64,000 nucleotides of DNA. Origin: Paenibacillus aestuarii (GTDB lineage: Bacteria > Bacillota > Bacilli > Paenibacillales > NBRC-103111). The translations under genes were made by a program, and so were the position numbers. The stretch spans positions 1-64,000 of the forward strand of contig NZ_JAQFVF010000061.1 of assembly GCF_027789125.1 (NCBI RefSeq), written 5' to 3'. Below are positions 51,717 to 60,531 of this stretch, in pieces. The notes beneath the pieces were generated by a model that made no database searches, had not been told where the DNA came from, and saw only the letters and a list, made by a program, of their open reading frames with translations. Each line of letters opens with the position of its first letter. Position 1 is the stretch's first letter.

Positions 51717-52439
51717 TTGATCCGGGTTACGGTATGGAACGAAAATTTGCACGAGCAAACGCACAAAGAAGTCCAAGAGATTTACCCGAAAGGCATTCAT
51801 AACGCCATCGCCGAAGGCATTGCCTGTCCTTCCTTTGAGGTGCGAACCGCAACGCTTGATCAGCCGGAGCATGGCTTGACGCAAGAGGTGCTGGAGCAAA
51901 CCGATGTGCTTATCTGGTGGGGGCATATGGGGCATGACAAGGTGGCTGATGAAATCGTCGACCGCGTTCAGCAGCGTGTCTGGCAGGGCATGGGGCTGAT
52001 CGTTTTGCATTCCGGACATTTTTCCAAAATTTTTAAGAAACTGATGGGTACCTCCTGTGATTTAAAATGGCGCGAAGCAAATGAGAAAGAGCGCATCTGG
52101 GTGGTCGATCCCGCTCATCCGATTGCGGAAGGCTTGGATCAGTATTTCGAGCTGGAGCATGAAGAAATGTACGGGGAGCACTTCGATATTCCGGCGCCGG
52201 ACGAGCTGATTTTCATCTCGTGGTTCGAAGGCGGAGAAGTGTTCCGCAGCGGATGCACCTACCATCGCGGCAACGGGAAAGTGTTTTATTTCCGTCCCGG
52301 GCATGAGACGCATCCCACTTATTTCGAAAAAAATGTGTTAAAAGTCATCTCTAACGGCATTAATTGGGCTGCGCCTGTGCATGGTACACGTCCTTATTAC
52401 GGCAATCACAAGCCTTTAGAGGAAATTAAAGCGAACTGA
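51717..52439 (+). CDS. ThuA-like domain protein
   Basis: The 240-residue protein has [48 protein letters not shown] and HGNGK-like [19 protein letters not shown], matching ThuA (glutamine-amidotransferase-like fold) proteins. These were linked to trehalose utilisation, and related members act on sugar derivatives. The TTG at 51717 lies 8 bases after CAGGAGG. Cotranscribed with its neighbours. Confidence 0.9.
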   Translation: MIRVTVWNENLHEQTHKEVQEIYPKGIHNAIAEGIACPSFEVRTATLDQPEHGLTQEVLEQTDVLIWWGHMGHDKVADEIVDRVQQRVWQGMGLIVLHSGHFSKIFKKLMGTSCDLKWREANEKERIWVVDPAHPIAEGLDQYFELEHEEMYGEHFDIPAPDELIFISWFEGGEVFRSGCTYHRGNGKVFYFRPGHETHPTYFEKNVLKVISNGINWAAPVHGTRPYYGNHKPLEEIKAN

Positions 52440-52456
52440 GAGAGTAGGAACGGACG

Positions 52457-54145
52457 TTGACGAAAGAAACAAAAGATTCTCTTGTAAAAGGGACGCTCAT
52501 CCTCACCGTGGCCGCGCTTGTAGCGCGGTTTCTCGGCGTTTTTCAGCGGATTCCGCTGGTGTCCCTGCTTCACGAGGAAGGGATGGGAAGTTATTCCATC
52601 GCCTTTAACTTATATTCGATTTTACTTGTTGTGGCGACAGCCGGTATTCCTAGTGCTTTAAGCAAAATGGTATCCGAACGCTATGCTGTCGGCCGTGCAG
52701 CGGAAGCGGAGCGCATCTATCGTGCGGCCGTTCTGTTCGCTGTCGTTGCGGGAGTCGTCATGACGATCCTGCTGTACGTGTTCGCCCCGCTGTACGCCGA
52801 ATCGATCTCGCGCGGCGGTCCTGATGCGACACTGGCGACACGCGCCATTGCGCCGGCCATGTTGATGTTCCCGCTGATCGCGATCATGCGCGGGTACTTC
52901 CAGGGACGCCGCAACATGATGCCGAACGGGGTTTCCCAAGTCGTGGAGCAAGTGTTCAGGCTGGTGACTTCTATCGGCTTGGCTTATTTATTTTTGAACA
53001 TCAGCTTGGGCTGGGGCGTGGCTGGAGCTTCGTTCGGCGGTGTCATGGGCGGCGTTGCGGCGTTGGCCGTGATGTTCTACTATGCGCTGAGACAGAAGCG
53101 AAGCGACCGCGCTGTGTCGCAGGCTGCCGCCGAGCAAGCGGCAGCTGGCGCTTCTGGCGCACCAAGCGCATCCGACTCCGTTCCAGCCCTGCTGGGCTAC
53201 AAGGCGATTTACGGCAGCATGCTCAAGCTCTCGATCCCGATTGTTATTTTTTCAGTGACCGTAACCCTTGTATACGCCATTGATACATCCATCATTATTC
53301 CGCTTCTTGAAGGAGCGATTACCCGCAAGGAAGCCCATGGACTTGTCGGCATCATGGGCGGACGCGCGCAGTCTTTGGCCGGTATTCCGATTATTTTGGC
53401 CATTGCGCTGAGCCAATCTGTCGTTCCGATCATTTCGGGCGCCTATTCGCGCAAGGATATGCAGCAGGTCGGACATCAAACGACCCGGGTGCTGCAGCTG
53501 GCGATTCTATCCGGGCTTCCAGCCGTACTTGTCATCAGCCTGGCGGCACGCCCGCTGGACTACTTCCTGTTTGGGCATGAGGATTCTGCGTATGGGATGC
53601 TCCATGGTCCACACATGATTTCACTGCTCACGCTGAGCGCCATGTTCCAGATCGTCATGCAAACTTCCGGCGCTGTCCTGATGGGGATGGGGCGCATGAA
53701 GCCGCTTATGGTAAACGTGGCTGTAGGGATCGCCGTGAAGCTGGCGGGCAGCTTCCTTCTTGCCGGATCGCTTGGCATTTATGGAATCATTGTTTCCACA
53801 GGCCTTTGCTTCATCGCCATGTCATGGTTGAACTTGCGCGCGCTGCGCCAGGAGTTCCGCTTCACCGTTCTTGGACGCCGTTTTGGCGGTCTCCTGGTGA
53901 GCATTATCGTTATCGTCGTACTAGGCGCACTCGCTGAGTGGTTGACACATACATATGTGCATCCTTTCGCTCAGTACCGTCTCAATGAAGGGCTGAATGC
54001 GATTCTCGTATGCGGCTTCACCGCAGTACTCTATCCAGTGATGCTGATGCTCACACGCGTCGTAACCAAAGACGATGTCGGCAATTTCCCTAGACCGCTG
54101 CAAAAAATCATTGCCAAGGCCGGGCGGCTGACTGGCCGCTCGTAA
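52457..54145 (+). CDS. Lipid-linked oligosaccharide flippase, MurJ/SpoVB family
   Basis: The 562-residue MOP-superfamily flippase has about fourteen helices. It starts DSLVKGTLILTVAALVARFL and has FQRIPLVSLLHEEGMGSYSI and PAMLMFPLIAIMRGYFQGRR, as in YtgP/SpoVB proteins that flip lipid II or coat precursors. A soluble Ala/Ser linker of about 30 residues follows the sixth helix. Start TTG at 52457 after AGGAACGGACG. Which paralogue (MurJ-type or SpoVB-type) is not resolved. Confidence 0.87.
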   Translation: MTKETKDSLVKGTLILTVAALVARFLGVFQRIPLVSLLHEEGMGSYSIAFNLYSILLVVATAGIPSALSKMVSERYAVGRAAEAERIYRAAVLFAVVAGVVMTILLYVFAPLYAESISRGGPDATLATRAIAPAMLMFPLIAIMRGYFQGRRNMMPNGVSQVVEQVFRLVTSIGLAYLFLNISLGWGVAGASFGGVMGGVAALAVMFYYALRQKRSDRAVSQAAAEQAAAGASGAPSASDSVPALLGYKAIYGSMLKLSIPIVIFSVTVTLVYAIDTSIIIPLLEGAITRKEAHGLVGIMGGRAQSLAGIPIILAIALSQSVVPIISGAYSRKDMQQVGHQTTRVLQLAILSGLPAVLVISLAARPLDYFLFGHEDSAYGMLHGPHMISLLTLSAMFQIVMQTSGAVLMGMGRMKPLMVNVAVGIAVKLAGSFLLAGSLGIYGIIVSTGLCFIAMSWLNLRALRQEFRFTVLGRRFGGLLVSIIVIVVLGALAEWLTHTYVHPFAQYRLNEGLNAILVCGFTAVLYPVMLMLTRVVTKDDVGNFPRPLQKIIAKAGRLTGRS

Positions 54146-54186
54146 AAAAAGCCTCTTCTGAACGTAGTTCAGGAGAGGCTTTTTTG
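54144..54186 (+). terminator. Bidirectional terminator after the flippase gene
   Basis: AAAGCCTCT..CTGAAC / GTTCAG..AGAGGCTTT with a 3-base loop and flanking A- and T-runs. Confidence 0.92.
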
Positions 54187-54274
54187 CTTTTTTGCATGCT
54201 GAAATTACTGCGTACTGGAAAAAATGGAAAGGCGGATGATGCAGTCAAAATGAATCAATATGCAGCCAGCAGCA

Positions 54275-54481
54275 TCATTCTTGCGGCTCCGTCTCATCTG
54301 CCGTTAGGGCTGATCGCGTCCCTGCACCTGGCTTCGGTAGACGGCCAGCGCGCAGAAGCGACTCGCGGAGCAAATACTCGATATGCCCGTTGACGCTGCG
54401 GAACTCGTCACCGGCCCAACGCTCCAGCGCTTCGTAAAGTTTCGGATCGAGCCGCAGCGGGAAGTTTTTCTTAGGCGCCAT
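54275..54481 (-). CDS. Arc-family ribbon-helix-helix protein
   Basis: The 68-residue protein begins MAPKKNFPLRLDPKLYEALE and continues FRSVNGHIEYLLRESL, a clear Arc/MetJ ribbon-helix-helix with a Pro/Thr-rich tail. It could bind DNA as a dimer. It follows the SPFH gene by 14 bp, an association seen in many Firmicutes, and may be involved in regulating that gene. GTCGTGTTGTC precedes the ATG at 54481; no strong ribosome binding site is visible, suggesting coupling. Confidence 0.85.
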   Translation of the reverse strand: MAPKKNFPLRLDPKLYEALERWAGDEFRSVNGHIEYLLRESLLRAGRLPKPGAGTRSALTADETEPQE

Positions 54482-54495
54482 GACAACACGACCCG

Positions 54496-55335
54496 TTAAT
54501 ACAGCGTGCCTGTATTGATAACCGGACTCGCCGAACGATCGGAGACTATGGCTACCAGCAGATTGTTAATCATGGCAGCTTTCTTCTCTTCATCCAGATG
54601 CAGACCCTCGGCTTCCAACTTGGCAATGGCCATCTGCACCATCCCGACTGCGCCTTCGACGATCTTCTGGCGGGCGGACAGGATGGCATCGGCTTGCTGG
54701 CGCTGGAGCATGGCGCTGGCAATCTCCGTCGAGTAGGCGAGGTGCGTTAGCCGTGATTCCATCACTTCCACCCCAGCAACGGCGAGCCGATGCTGCAGCT
54801 CCTGGCTGAGCTCGGCAGCAACTTCGTCAGCGTTGCCGCGCAGCGAGTAGCCATTGTTATCAAAACGGTCATACGGATATTTGCTGGCGACGTGACGCAG
54901 TGCGGTTTCGCTTTGAATCTCAACAAACTTATCGTAATTGTCCACTTCGAAAAGCGCTTTATACGTATCCACGACTTTAAAAACAACGACGGCAGCAATT
55001 TCGATCGGATTCCCCTCGACATCGTTCACCTTTAGTTTGACGCTGTTGAAGTTGCGGACGCGCAGGGAAATTTTCTTCCTGGTGGAAAATGGAACGACCA
55101 GCCATAGCCCGCTTTTGCGAATCGTACCCAGATAATTGCCGAAGAACGTAATGACCGAAGCTTCGTTTGGCTGTACGGCGGTAATGGTAGAGACAAAGAT
55201 AAAACCTAGGATCACGAGGATGACTCCAGGCAGAATAAACATCTGAGTCAACAGATAAACGCCTAATCCTGCACCTATCAGGAATAATAGCAATCCCAAA
55301 AACCCATTCAGTGACCAAGCCTTCGTTTCTTTCAT
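54496..55335 (-). CDS. SPFH domain (band 7) membrane protein
   Basis: The 279-residue protein has two N-terminal helices (GFLGLLLFLIGAGLGVYLL and LPGVILVILGFIFV) followed by the SPFH domain (ITAVQPNEASVITFFGNYLG, VEGNPIEIAAVVVFKVVDTY) and a helical C-terminus (YSTEIASAMLQRQQADAILS). SPFH proteins form oligomeric membrane scaffolds linked to protein quality control. The ATG at 55335 follows GAGGTG. It forms a two-gene unit with the RHH protein. Confidence 0.92.
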   Translation of the reverse strand: MKETKAWSLNGFLGLLLFLIGAGLGVYLLTQMFILPGVILVILGFIFVSTITAVQPNEASVITFFGNYLGTIRKSGLWLVVPFSTRKKISLRVRNFNSVKLKVNDVEGNPIEIAAVVVFKVVDTYKALFEVDNYDKFVEIQSETALRHVASKYPYDRFDNNGYSLRGNADEVAAELSQELQHRLAVAGVEVMESRLTHLAYSTEIASAMLQRQQADAILSARQKIVEGAVGMVQMAIAKLEAEGLHLDEEKKAAMINNLLVAIVSDRSASPVINTGTLY

Positions 55336-55396
55336 TCTCAACACCTCACGTAGTTGTAGGATAGTTCAACAAGAAACATATTGTTTTGATATTTAT

Positions 55397-55425
55397 ATGA
55401 TATCACTTTTTACTTAAATTGTAAA
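55397..55425 (-). promoter_or_regulatory. Promoter of the SPFH-RHH unit
   Basis: On the minus strand TTTACA (55425-55420), 17 bp, TATCAT (55402-55397). Confidence 0.6.
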
Positions 55426-55466
55426 TTGTAAATAAGCCCAAAAACGTTCCCCATGCCGATGGAACC

Positions 55467-55495
55467 TTGACACTGTAATTCGGGCATGCTATAAG
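55467..55495 (+). promoter_or_regulatory. Promoter of the thioredoxin-like gene
   Basis: TTGACA (55467-55472), 17 bp, TATAAG (55490-55495) with an extended TGC before the -10. Confidence 0.75.
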
Positions 55496-55528
55496 TGAGT
55501 AAATTCACTTTCAAAGAGGTGCCTTGAT

Positions 55529-55873
55529 ATGCGTAAAGTGTCCAATGAACATGATTTCCATGAGCAAACATCGCAGTCGAAGCTGACCGTGGCTGTTTTT
55601 AAAGCAACCTGGTGCAAAGATTGCCACTATATCGAACCTTTCATGCCGGATGTGGAGCAAGCTTATGCGGACCGGATCACTTTTATTGAATTAGATCGTG
55701 ATGAAGTACCGGATCTGTGCGAACAGCTGAATATTCTGGGCATTCCAAGCTTCATCGCTTTTCGTGAAGGCCAAGAGCTCGTCCGTTTCGTCAGCAAGCT
55801 GCGTAAGACGCGCGAGGAAATCGAGCAATTCCTGGACCGGGCGGTAGAAGTAGCGAACGCGCTGGCCAAATAA
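55529..55873 (+). CDS. Thioredoxin-family protein (YtpP-like)
   Basis: The 114-residue protein has the thioredoxin fold with active site WCKDC in FKATWCKDCHYIEPF, the cis-Pro loop LGIPSFIAF and a C-terminal helix. The KD dipeptide between the cysteines differs from classic thioredoxin (CGPC), as in YtpP-like proteins that reduce thiols or bacillithiol adducts; the last point is inference. GAGGTGCCTTGAT precedes the ATG. Monocistronic with its own terminator. Confidence 0.9.
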   Translation: MRKVSNEHDFHEQTSQSKLTVAVFKATWCKDCHYIEPFMPDVEQAYADRITFIELDRDEVPDLCEQLNILGIPSFIAFREGQELVRFVSKLRKTREEIEQFLDRAVEVANALAK

Positions 55874-55881
55874 ATTCAGAG

Positions 55882-55910
55882 AAAACCTGGTCTAACGGCC
55901 AGGTTTTTTT
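55882..55910 (+). terminator. Terminator of the thioredoxin-like gene
   Basis: AACCTGG / CCAGGTT hairpin with T7 run. Confidence 0.88.
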
Positions 55911-56092
55911 GTGCTGGCAATGCCTACATTAGCCTGACTTCACCGAAACATTCTTTTACCAAAGTTGTCACAAGCCTGTCTGAGCTTTGTAACAAATGCG
56001 AATGGATTTGCTTGACAATTAAAGCTATAATTGAAACGGTAAGACGAAATTCGACATGTGCTCAGAAGTCACACAAAAAAGTAGGTGCCGTT

Positions 56093-56995
56093 TTGCAAAA
56101 ATGGATTAAGACATTTGCGAATTTGTCGGCTATAGGGATGTTTCTGATTCTAGCTATGGGCGCTTTGGTTACCAAGACCGAAGCGGGAAGAGGATGCGGA
56201 GACGACTGGCCGCTATGTAACGGGAAATTCATCCCGGCATACACGATTTCATCTTTTATTGAATATAGTCATAGGCTCGTAGTCGGCATCGTTACGGTGA
56301 TCCTCATTATCACCTTGTACCTCGTTTTCCGTTATGTGAAGCGATCCGATGCCAGGTGGTTTATCAGCGGGACCGTCTTGATGACCTTGATTCAAGCGCT
56401 CATGGGCGCTGCGGCTGTCGTCTGGCCACAATCATCGATTGTGCTTGCGCTGCATTTTGGCCTCTCGCTGCTTGCCTTCGCCTTCTCGCTGCTGCTATCG
56501 CTCGTGTTTACGTCGTACGGCGATTATTCGAGGTCGCAGAGGATCCTTCCGGGTTTTAAGACGATGGCTTGGTTCTCCGTCGTTTATTGCTACGTTGTCG
56601 TTTACTTGGGCGCATTCGTCCGCCATACCGTTTCCTCGGGAGGCTGCGTCGGTTGGCCGCTGTGCAACGGCGAAGTGGTCCCTGAACTGAGCGGAGCCAC
56701 AGGGATTGTGTTCATTCACCGCATTGCGGCCGTGCTCCTGTTCATCTGTCTGCTGTTTCTTTATCTTCAAGCCAAGCGCCATTACAGCTCCTCGGACCGT
56801 TTGGTAACAGGAAGCAGATGGGCCTTGATTTTCGTACTGCTGCAAATTGTCAGTGGTGCTGTCGTGACTTGGTCGATCGGGCACGATGTGGCGTATCTGT
56901 TTGCCGGAATGGTTCATGCGATGATCGTCGCAGGCCTGTTTGGATTCCTGTGCTATATTTGCGTACTGACTATATACGACCGAAAAGCCTTCTAA
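56093..56995 (+). CDS. ctaA: Haem A synthase
   Basis: The membrane enzyme that oxidises haem O to haem A. The 300-residue protein has eight helices in two similar halves. Each half carries the conserved cysteine pair (GCGDDWPLC with Cys35 and Cys42, and GGCVGWPLC) and haem-ligand His in EYSHRLVVG and FIHRIAAVLL. TTG at 56093 was chosen because GTAGGTG lies upstream; the frame is open 27 codons further upstream. It is not adjacent to ctaB. Its upstream region (55911-56092) holds a -10-like TATAAT at 56026-56031 but no good -35. Confidence 0.93.
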   Translation: MQKWIKTFANLSAIGMFLILAMGALVTKTEAGRGCGDDWPLCNGKFIPAYTISSFIEYSHRLVVGIVTVILIITLYLVFRYVKRSDARWFISGTVLMTLIQALMGAAAVVWPQSSIVLALHFGLSLLAFAFSLLLSLVFTSYGDYSRSQRILPGFKTMAWFSVVYCYVVVYLGAFVRHTVSSGGCVGWPLCNGEVVPELSGATGIVFIHRIAAVLLFICLLFLYLQAKRHYSSSDRLVTGSRWALIFVLLQIVSGAVVTWSIGHDVAYLFAGMVHAMIVAGLFGFLCYICVLTIYDRKAF

Positions 56996-57055
56996 TAGAA
57001 GGCTATTTCTACATATTTACCTTATTATTAGTGTCAAAGGTGGAACAGACAAAAC

Positions 57056-58819
57056 ATGGTACCCACGAATTTACGAGTATTTCTGGATATTTTACGCCGC
57101 GAGAATGAACTTGTGGAAATCTCAGCGCCGGTTGACCCGAATCTGGAGTTGGCCGAAATTCATCGCCGCGTGATCGACGAAGGGGGACCAGCCTTGCTTT
57201 TTACGAATGTAAAAGGCAGTTCCTTCCCGGTCGTCACCAACCTGTTCGGTACGACGCGCCGTGTCGATCTCGCTTTCGGGCCAAAACCGGAGCAATTCAT
57301 GAAAGCGGTTGTGAACGCAACCAGCACCCTGATGCCGCCGACGCCCAAAGCGCTGTGGAACGAGCGCGAACTGATTATGGACCTGTTTAAAGTCGGCACG
57401 AAAAAGGTCCAACCGAGCCAAGCGCCCATACTCGGCGCTATCAACCGCGATAAACCGCTGGCCGGTATGCCGGTCCTGACCAGCTGGCAGGAAGACGGGG
57501 GGCCGTTCGTTACACTCCCGCTCGTCTATACCGAGCATCCTGACGGAGGCCATCATAATCTGGGCATGTATCGCATGCAGGTTTATGATGACCGCACGAC
57601 GGGGATGCACTGGCAAATCCATAAAGGCGGCGGCTTCCATTACCACGAAGCCGAGAACCGCAACCAGGCGCTGCCCGTTACCGTGTTCCTGGGCGGGCCG
57701 CCGGCCCTCATCGCCTCGGCGATTGCGCCGGTGCCTGAGCACTTGCCCGAGCTGATGCTGACCTCGCTCATCCTCGGGCAGAAGCTCCCCATGGTGGACA
57801 ACCCCCATGGGGGGCACCGCCTCGTAGCCGAGGCGGAGTTCGCGATCTGCGGCTCCGTGGCGCCGCATCTCAGACGTCCCGAAGGGCCGTTCGGCGACCA
57901 CTTCGGGTATTACTCGCTCATCCATGATTTCCCTGTGTTCAACGTGAATCATGTCTGGCACCGCCGAGACGCGATCTATCCAGCGACGATCGTCGGCAAG
58001 CCCCGCCAGGAGGATTACTACCTCGGCGAGTTCTTGCAGCGTTTGCTGGAGCCCGCTTTCCCGATGGCGATGCCGGGTGTCAAAGACCTGTGGACCTACG
58101 CCGAGACCGGTTTCCACCCGTTGGCGGCCGCCGTCGTCCGCGAAAGCTACAGCCGGGAAGCGCTGGGTACAGCCTTCCGCATTCTCGGCGAAGGCCAGCT
58201 GTCGCTGACCAAATTCCTTATCGTCACGGATCAACGTGTCGACTTGGCGAATTTCAAGCAATTGTTTGAAATTGTACTGGAACGTTTCGATCCACATCGG
58301 GATCTGTTTATTTTTAATAAAACGTCGCATGATACGCTGGATTATACAGGCGGCAAGCTCAACCACGGCAGCAAAGCCGTGCTTCTCGGCACAGGAGCTC
58401 CCGTGCGCGAGCTTCCGAGAGCGTACACCGCTGGCGAGCTGCCGGAGATCCATGACATTGCCGTGTACTGCGGCGGCTGTCTGCTCGTATCCGGCGCTGC
58501 TTACGAGGTCGAGCCTGAGCTGCCGCAGCGCTTGCTGGCGAATGCCGCCGGCCGCTTAACGGAATGGCCGCTGGTCATTCTTGTCGATGATGCGAGCGGC
58601 ATTGCCGGTGACCAGACCCAGTTCTTATGGACGGTGTTCACTCGTTTTAACCCGGCGACGGATATGTTCGCGCAGACAAGTGTTGACCGTCACCACCTTG
58701 CATACGAGCTGCCGATTGTCATCGACGCCAGGATGAAGCCCGGCTATCCGGACGAGCTGTTCCCGCGCGAAGATATTGTCGAGCTCGTAGACCGTCGCTG
58801 GAAGGAATATTTCGCATGA
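57056..58819 (+). CDS. UbiD family decarboxylase
   Basis: The 587-residue protein is a prenylated-FMN-dependent (de)carboxylase by GPALLFTNVKGSSFPVVTNL, GMHWQIHKGGGFHYHEA, EAEFAICGSV and RPEGPFGDHFGYYS with the conserved Glu region. Substrates of the family include 4-hydroxybenzoate derivatives and aromatic acids; this protein's substrate is unknown. Menaquinone is made by the futalosine route here (mqnE in the window), and a UbiD-like decarboxylase could serve a late step (inference). No ubiX is adjacent. The ATG at 57056 follows AAAGGTGG. Confidence 0.9.
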   Translation: MVPTNLRVFLDILRRENELVEISAPVDPNLELAEIHRRVIDEGGPALLFTNVKGSSFPVVTNLFGTTRRVDLAFGPKPEQFMKAVVNATSTLMPPTPKALWNERELIMDLFKVGTKKVQPSQAPILGAINRDKPLAGMPVLTSWQEDGGPFVTLPLVYTEHPDGGHHNLGMYRMQVYDDRTTGMHWQIHKGGGFHYHEAENRNQALPVTVFLGGPPALIASAIAPVPEHLPELMLTSLILGQKLPMVDNPHGGHRLVAEAEFAICGSVAPHLRRPEGPFGDHFGYYSLIHDFPVFNVNHVWHRRDAIYPATIVGKPRQEDYYLGEFLQRLLEPAFPMAMPGVKDLWTYAETGFHPLAAAVVRESYSREALGTAFRILGEGQLSLTKFLIVTDQRVDLANFKQLFEIVLERFDPHRDLFIFNKTSHDTLDYTGGKLNHGSKAVLLGTGAPVRELPRAYTAGELPEIHDIAVYCGGCLLVSGAAYEVEPELPQRLLANAAGRLTEWPLVILVDDASGIAGDQTQFLWTVFTRFNPATDMFAQTSVDRHHLAYELPIVIDARMKPGYPDELFPREDIVELVDRRWKEYFA

Positions 58820-59772
58820 GCTCGAACCGTTTAAGTCATTGGTATCCTCACGCGGGATTTGTGCTTGTCTATGTGCTGTGGGGCATCAATTTGACTTCGA
58901 TGAAAATCGGGGGGACCGAATGGGACCCCCTCGTTTTTAATGGCTTGCGTTTTGCAAGTATGATTCCGATTCTATGGGTCTATACTTATTTCTATTATCG
59001 CTCGCATTCGCTAAAGCCCCGCATTGCGGCAGGTGACCTGCTGTTGATTTGCGGGCTTGGCATTCTCAATGCCGTAGGCATGGAGGCGATGCTGCAGTAC
59101 GCGCTGCAATTCTCCAACTCGGCCAACGGCGCTGTCTTGGGGCGCGGCTTTATGCCGGTGATCACGGTGGTCATCGCCTTGTTCGCGCGCCAAGTGCGGC
59201 CGACATGGCGGATCTTCGTCGGCATCCCGCTGGCGCTCATCAGCGTCATCGTGATCGTGTCAGGCGGAGCCGGCGGCTTCCATCTGGGCGCTGACACGAT
59301 GAAAGGCGACGTCCTGCTGCTGATGCGCAGCGTCATGGGCGCGATCTACCTGATCGGGATGAATCGCCTTGTAAAGCGCTATCCGCTGCCGCTGCTCATC
59401 TCGCTGGAAATGACAGCCGGCGCGCTGTCTTTGCTGCCCTTCGTCCTATGGCGGGCAGACGCGGCTTATTTCGCCGCCATTTCTACGACAGGCTGGATCA
59501 GCCTGATTTATACGTCGCTGCTCGCGACCGCATTGGGCTTCTCCATCCATAATTGGAGTCTGGGGCGGCTTGGGCCGTTCAAATCCTCCGCATACGGCTA
59601 TTTATTGCCGGTAACGGCAGCTATTGCAGGTTATTTCATCCTGCAGGAATCCATTTCGTTGTACCAGTGTGTCGGAGGCGCGGGCGTACTGACAGCCATG
59701 TATTTGGTGCAGCGTGACCGCAATCAAGCGGCTAAACCTGCTTACCGCCGTGAACCGGCTGCAGGGCTGTAA
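58816..59772 (+). CDS. EamA-family (DMT) transporter
   Basis: The 318-residue membrane protein has ten helices in two EamA repeats (VLVYVLWGINLTSMKIGGTE, LQFSNSANGAVLGRGFMPVI and the second LLATALGFSIHNWSLGRLGP). The ATG overlaps the UbiD stop (ATGA), so the two are translationally coupled and the carrier may export or import a metabolite of that enzyme (inference). AAGGAATATTTCGC precedes it. Confidence 0.9.
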   Translation: MSSNRLSHWYPHAGFVLVYVLWGINLTSMKIGGTEWDPLVFNGLRFASMIPILWVYTYFYYRSHSLKPRIAAGDLLLICGLGILNAVGMEAMLQYALQFSNSANGAVLGRGFMPVITVVIALFARQVRPTWRIFVGIPLALISVIVIVSGGAGGFHLGADTMKGDVLLLMRSVMGAIYLIGMNRLVKRYPLPLLISLEMTAGALSLLPFVLWRADAAYFAAISTTGWISLIYTSLLATALGFSIHNWSLGRLGPFKSSAYGYLLPVTAAIAGYFILQESISLYQCVGGAGVLTAMYLVQRDRNQAAKPAYRREPAAGL

Positions 59773-59804
59773 CCGACATCTTTTCCAATCAAAGGGGTGT
59801 ACCT

Positions 59805-60518
59805 ATGCTGCGCATTTTGTTCAATGAACCGAAGCGGATTGACAGCGGGCTGCTGCTTGAAGCGATACAAGCGGTGAAAGGCTATATGCAGTCGCTGCAG
59901 AAAGCGGCGCAGGAGCGTTCGGATACAAAGGCACATAAACGGCATCATCGCTATAAGATCTGGAGTCAAGGGTTCATTGATGCCTTGGATGAGCTGGAGG
60001 GGAGCAAGTACTGCTGCGAACGCTTTGCTCAGCGAATCAGCAAGGTGACCGTGGATGCTATGAATCCCGAAGAGCAGGATGATTATCATCGGTTCGTTTA
60101 TTTTTATAAAAATGCTTTCATTCGTTTATTCTCGATATTGGATAAATTAGGGACCTTCCTGAACGATCTTTTCGAGGTTAAGACGGAGAAGGTCAAAACG
60201 CGATTTTCCTATTTCACCGTGCTGCGCCGCATGCATGAGCATCACATTCACGGACCGCTGGAGAATCAGTTGTACAATCTCAAACTCGACTATAAACCTG
60301 CGCTCGAGCGGCTGCGCAACCAGCGCAATATGGAGATGCACTATATTAATGCGGATATGTTCGACGATCTTACACAGCAGGAGCCCAAACTTGCCGAGCC
60401 CCTTCATGTGGAAAATGTGAAAGCGAATATAGCTGATCTCCAGCAGGGATTTGATATGGTTTGCAGAACCTTAATAATAGCTTTTAGTTACATTACGTCC
60501 TTGCAAGCAAAGGAATAA
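59805..60518 (+). CDS. HEPN-domain protein (Cthe_2314-like)
   Basis: The 237-residue all-helical protein resembles the Cthe_2314-type HEPN family. The diagnostic Rx4H nuclease motif is RNMEMH (Arg174 to His179), with the polar residue after Arg typical of active HEPN ribonucleases. It also has a His-rich HEHHIHG patch near 143. AGGGGTG precedes the ATG. It is 13 bp upstream of an SDR gene. No nucleotidyltransferase antitoxin is adjacent, so it may be a lone RNA-binding or RNA-cleaving protein. Confidence 0.75.
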   Translation: MLRILFNEPKRIDSGLLLEAIQAVKGYMQSLQKAAQERSDTKAHKRHHRYKIWSQGFIDALDELEGSKYCCERFAQRISKVTVDAMNPEEQDDYHRFVYFYKNAFIRLFSILDKLGTFLNDLFEVKTEKVKTRFSYFTVLRRMHEHHIHGPLENQLYNLKLDYKPALERLRNQRNMEMHYINADMFDDLTQQEPKLAEPLHVENVKANIADLQQGFDMVCRTLIIAFSYITSLQAKE

Positions 60519-60531
60519 GAGGAGGATGGAA

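Noticed and set aside
56012-56031. TTGACA and TATAAT ahead of ctaA
   Set aside because: The two boxes are only 8 bp apart, too close for a sigma-A promoter. The -10 alone may be real.
57122-58453. A 443-codon open frame antisense to the UbiD-like gene
   Set aside because: It has no domain or start signal and is opposite a well-supported gene.
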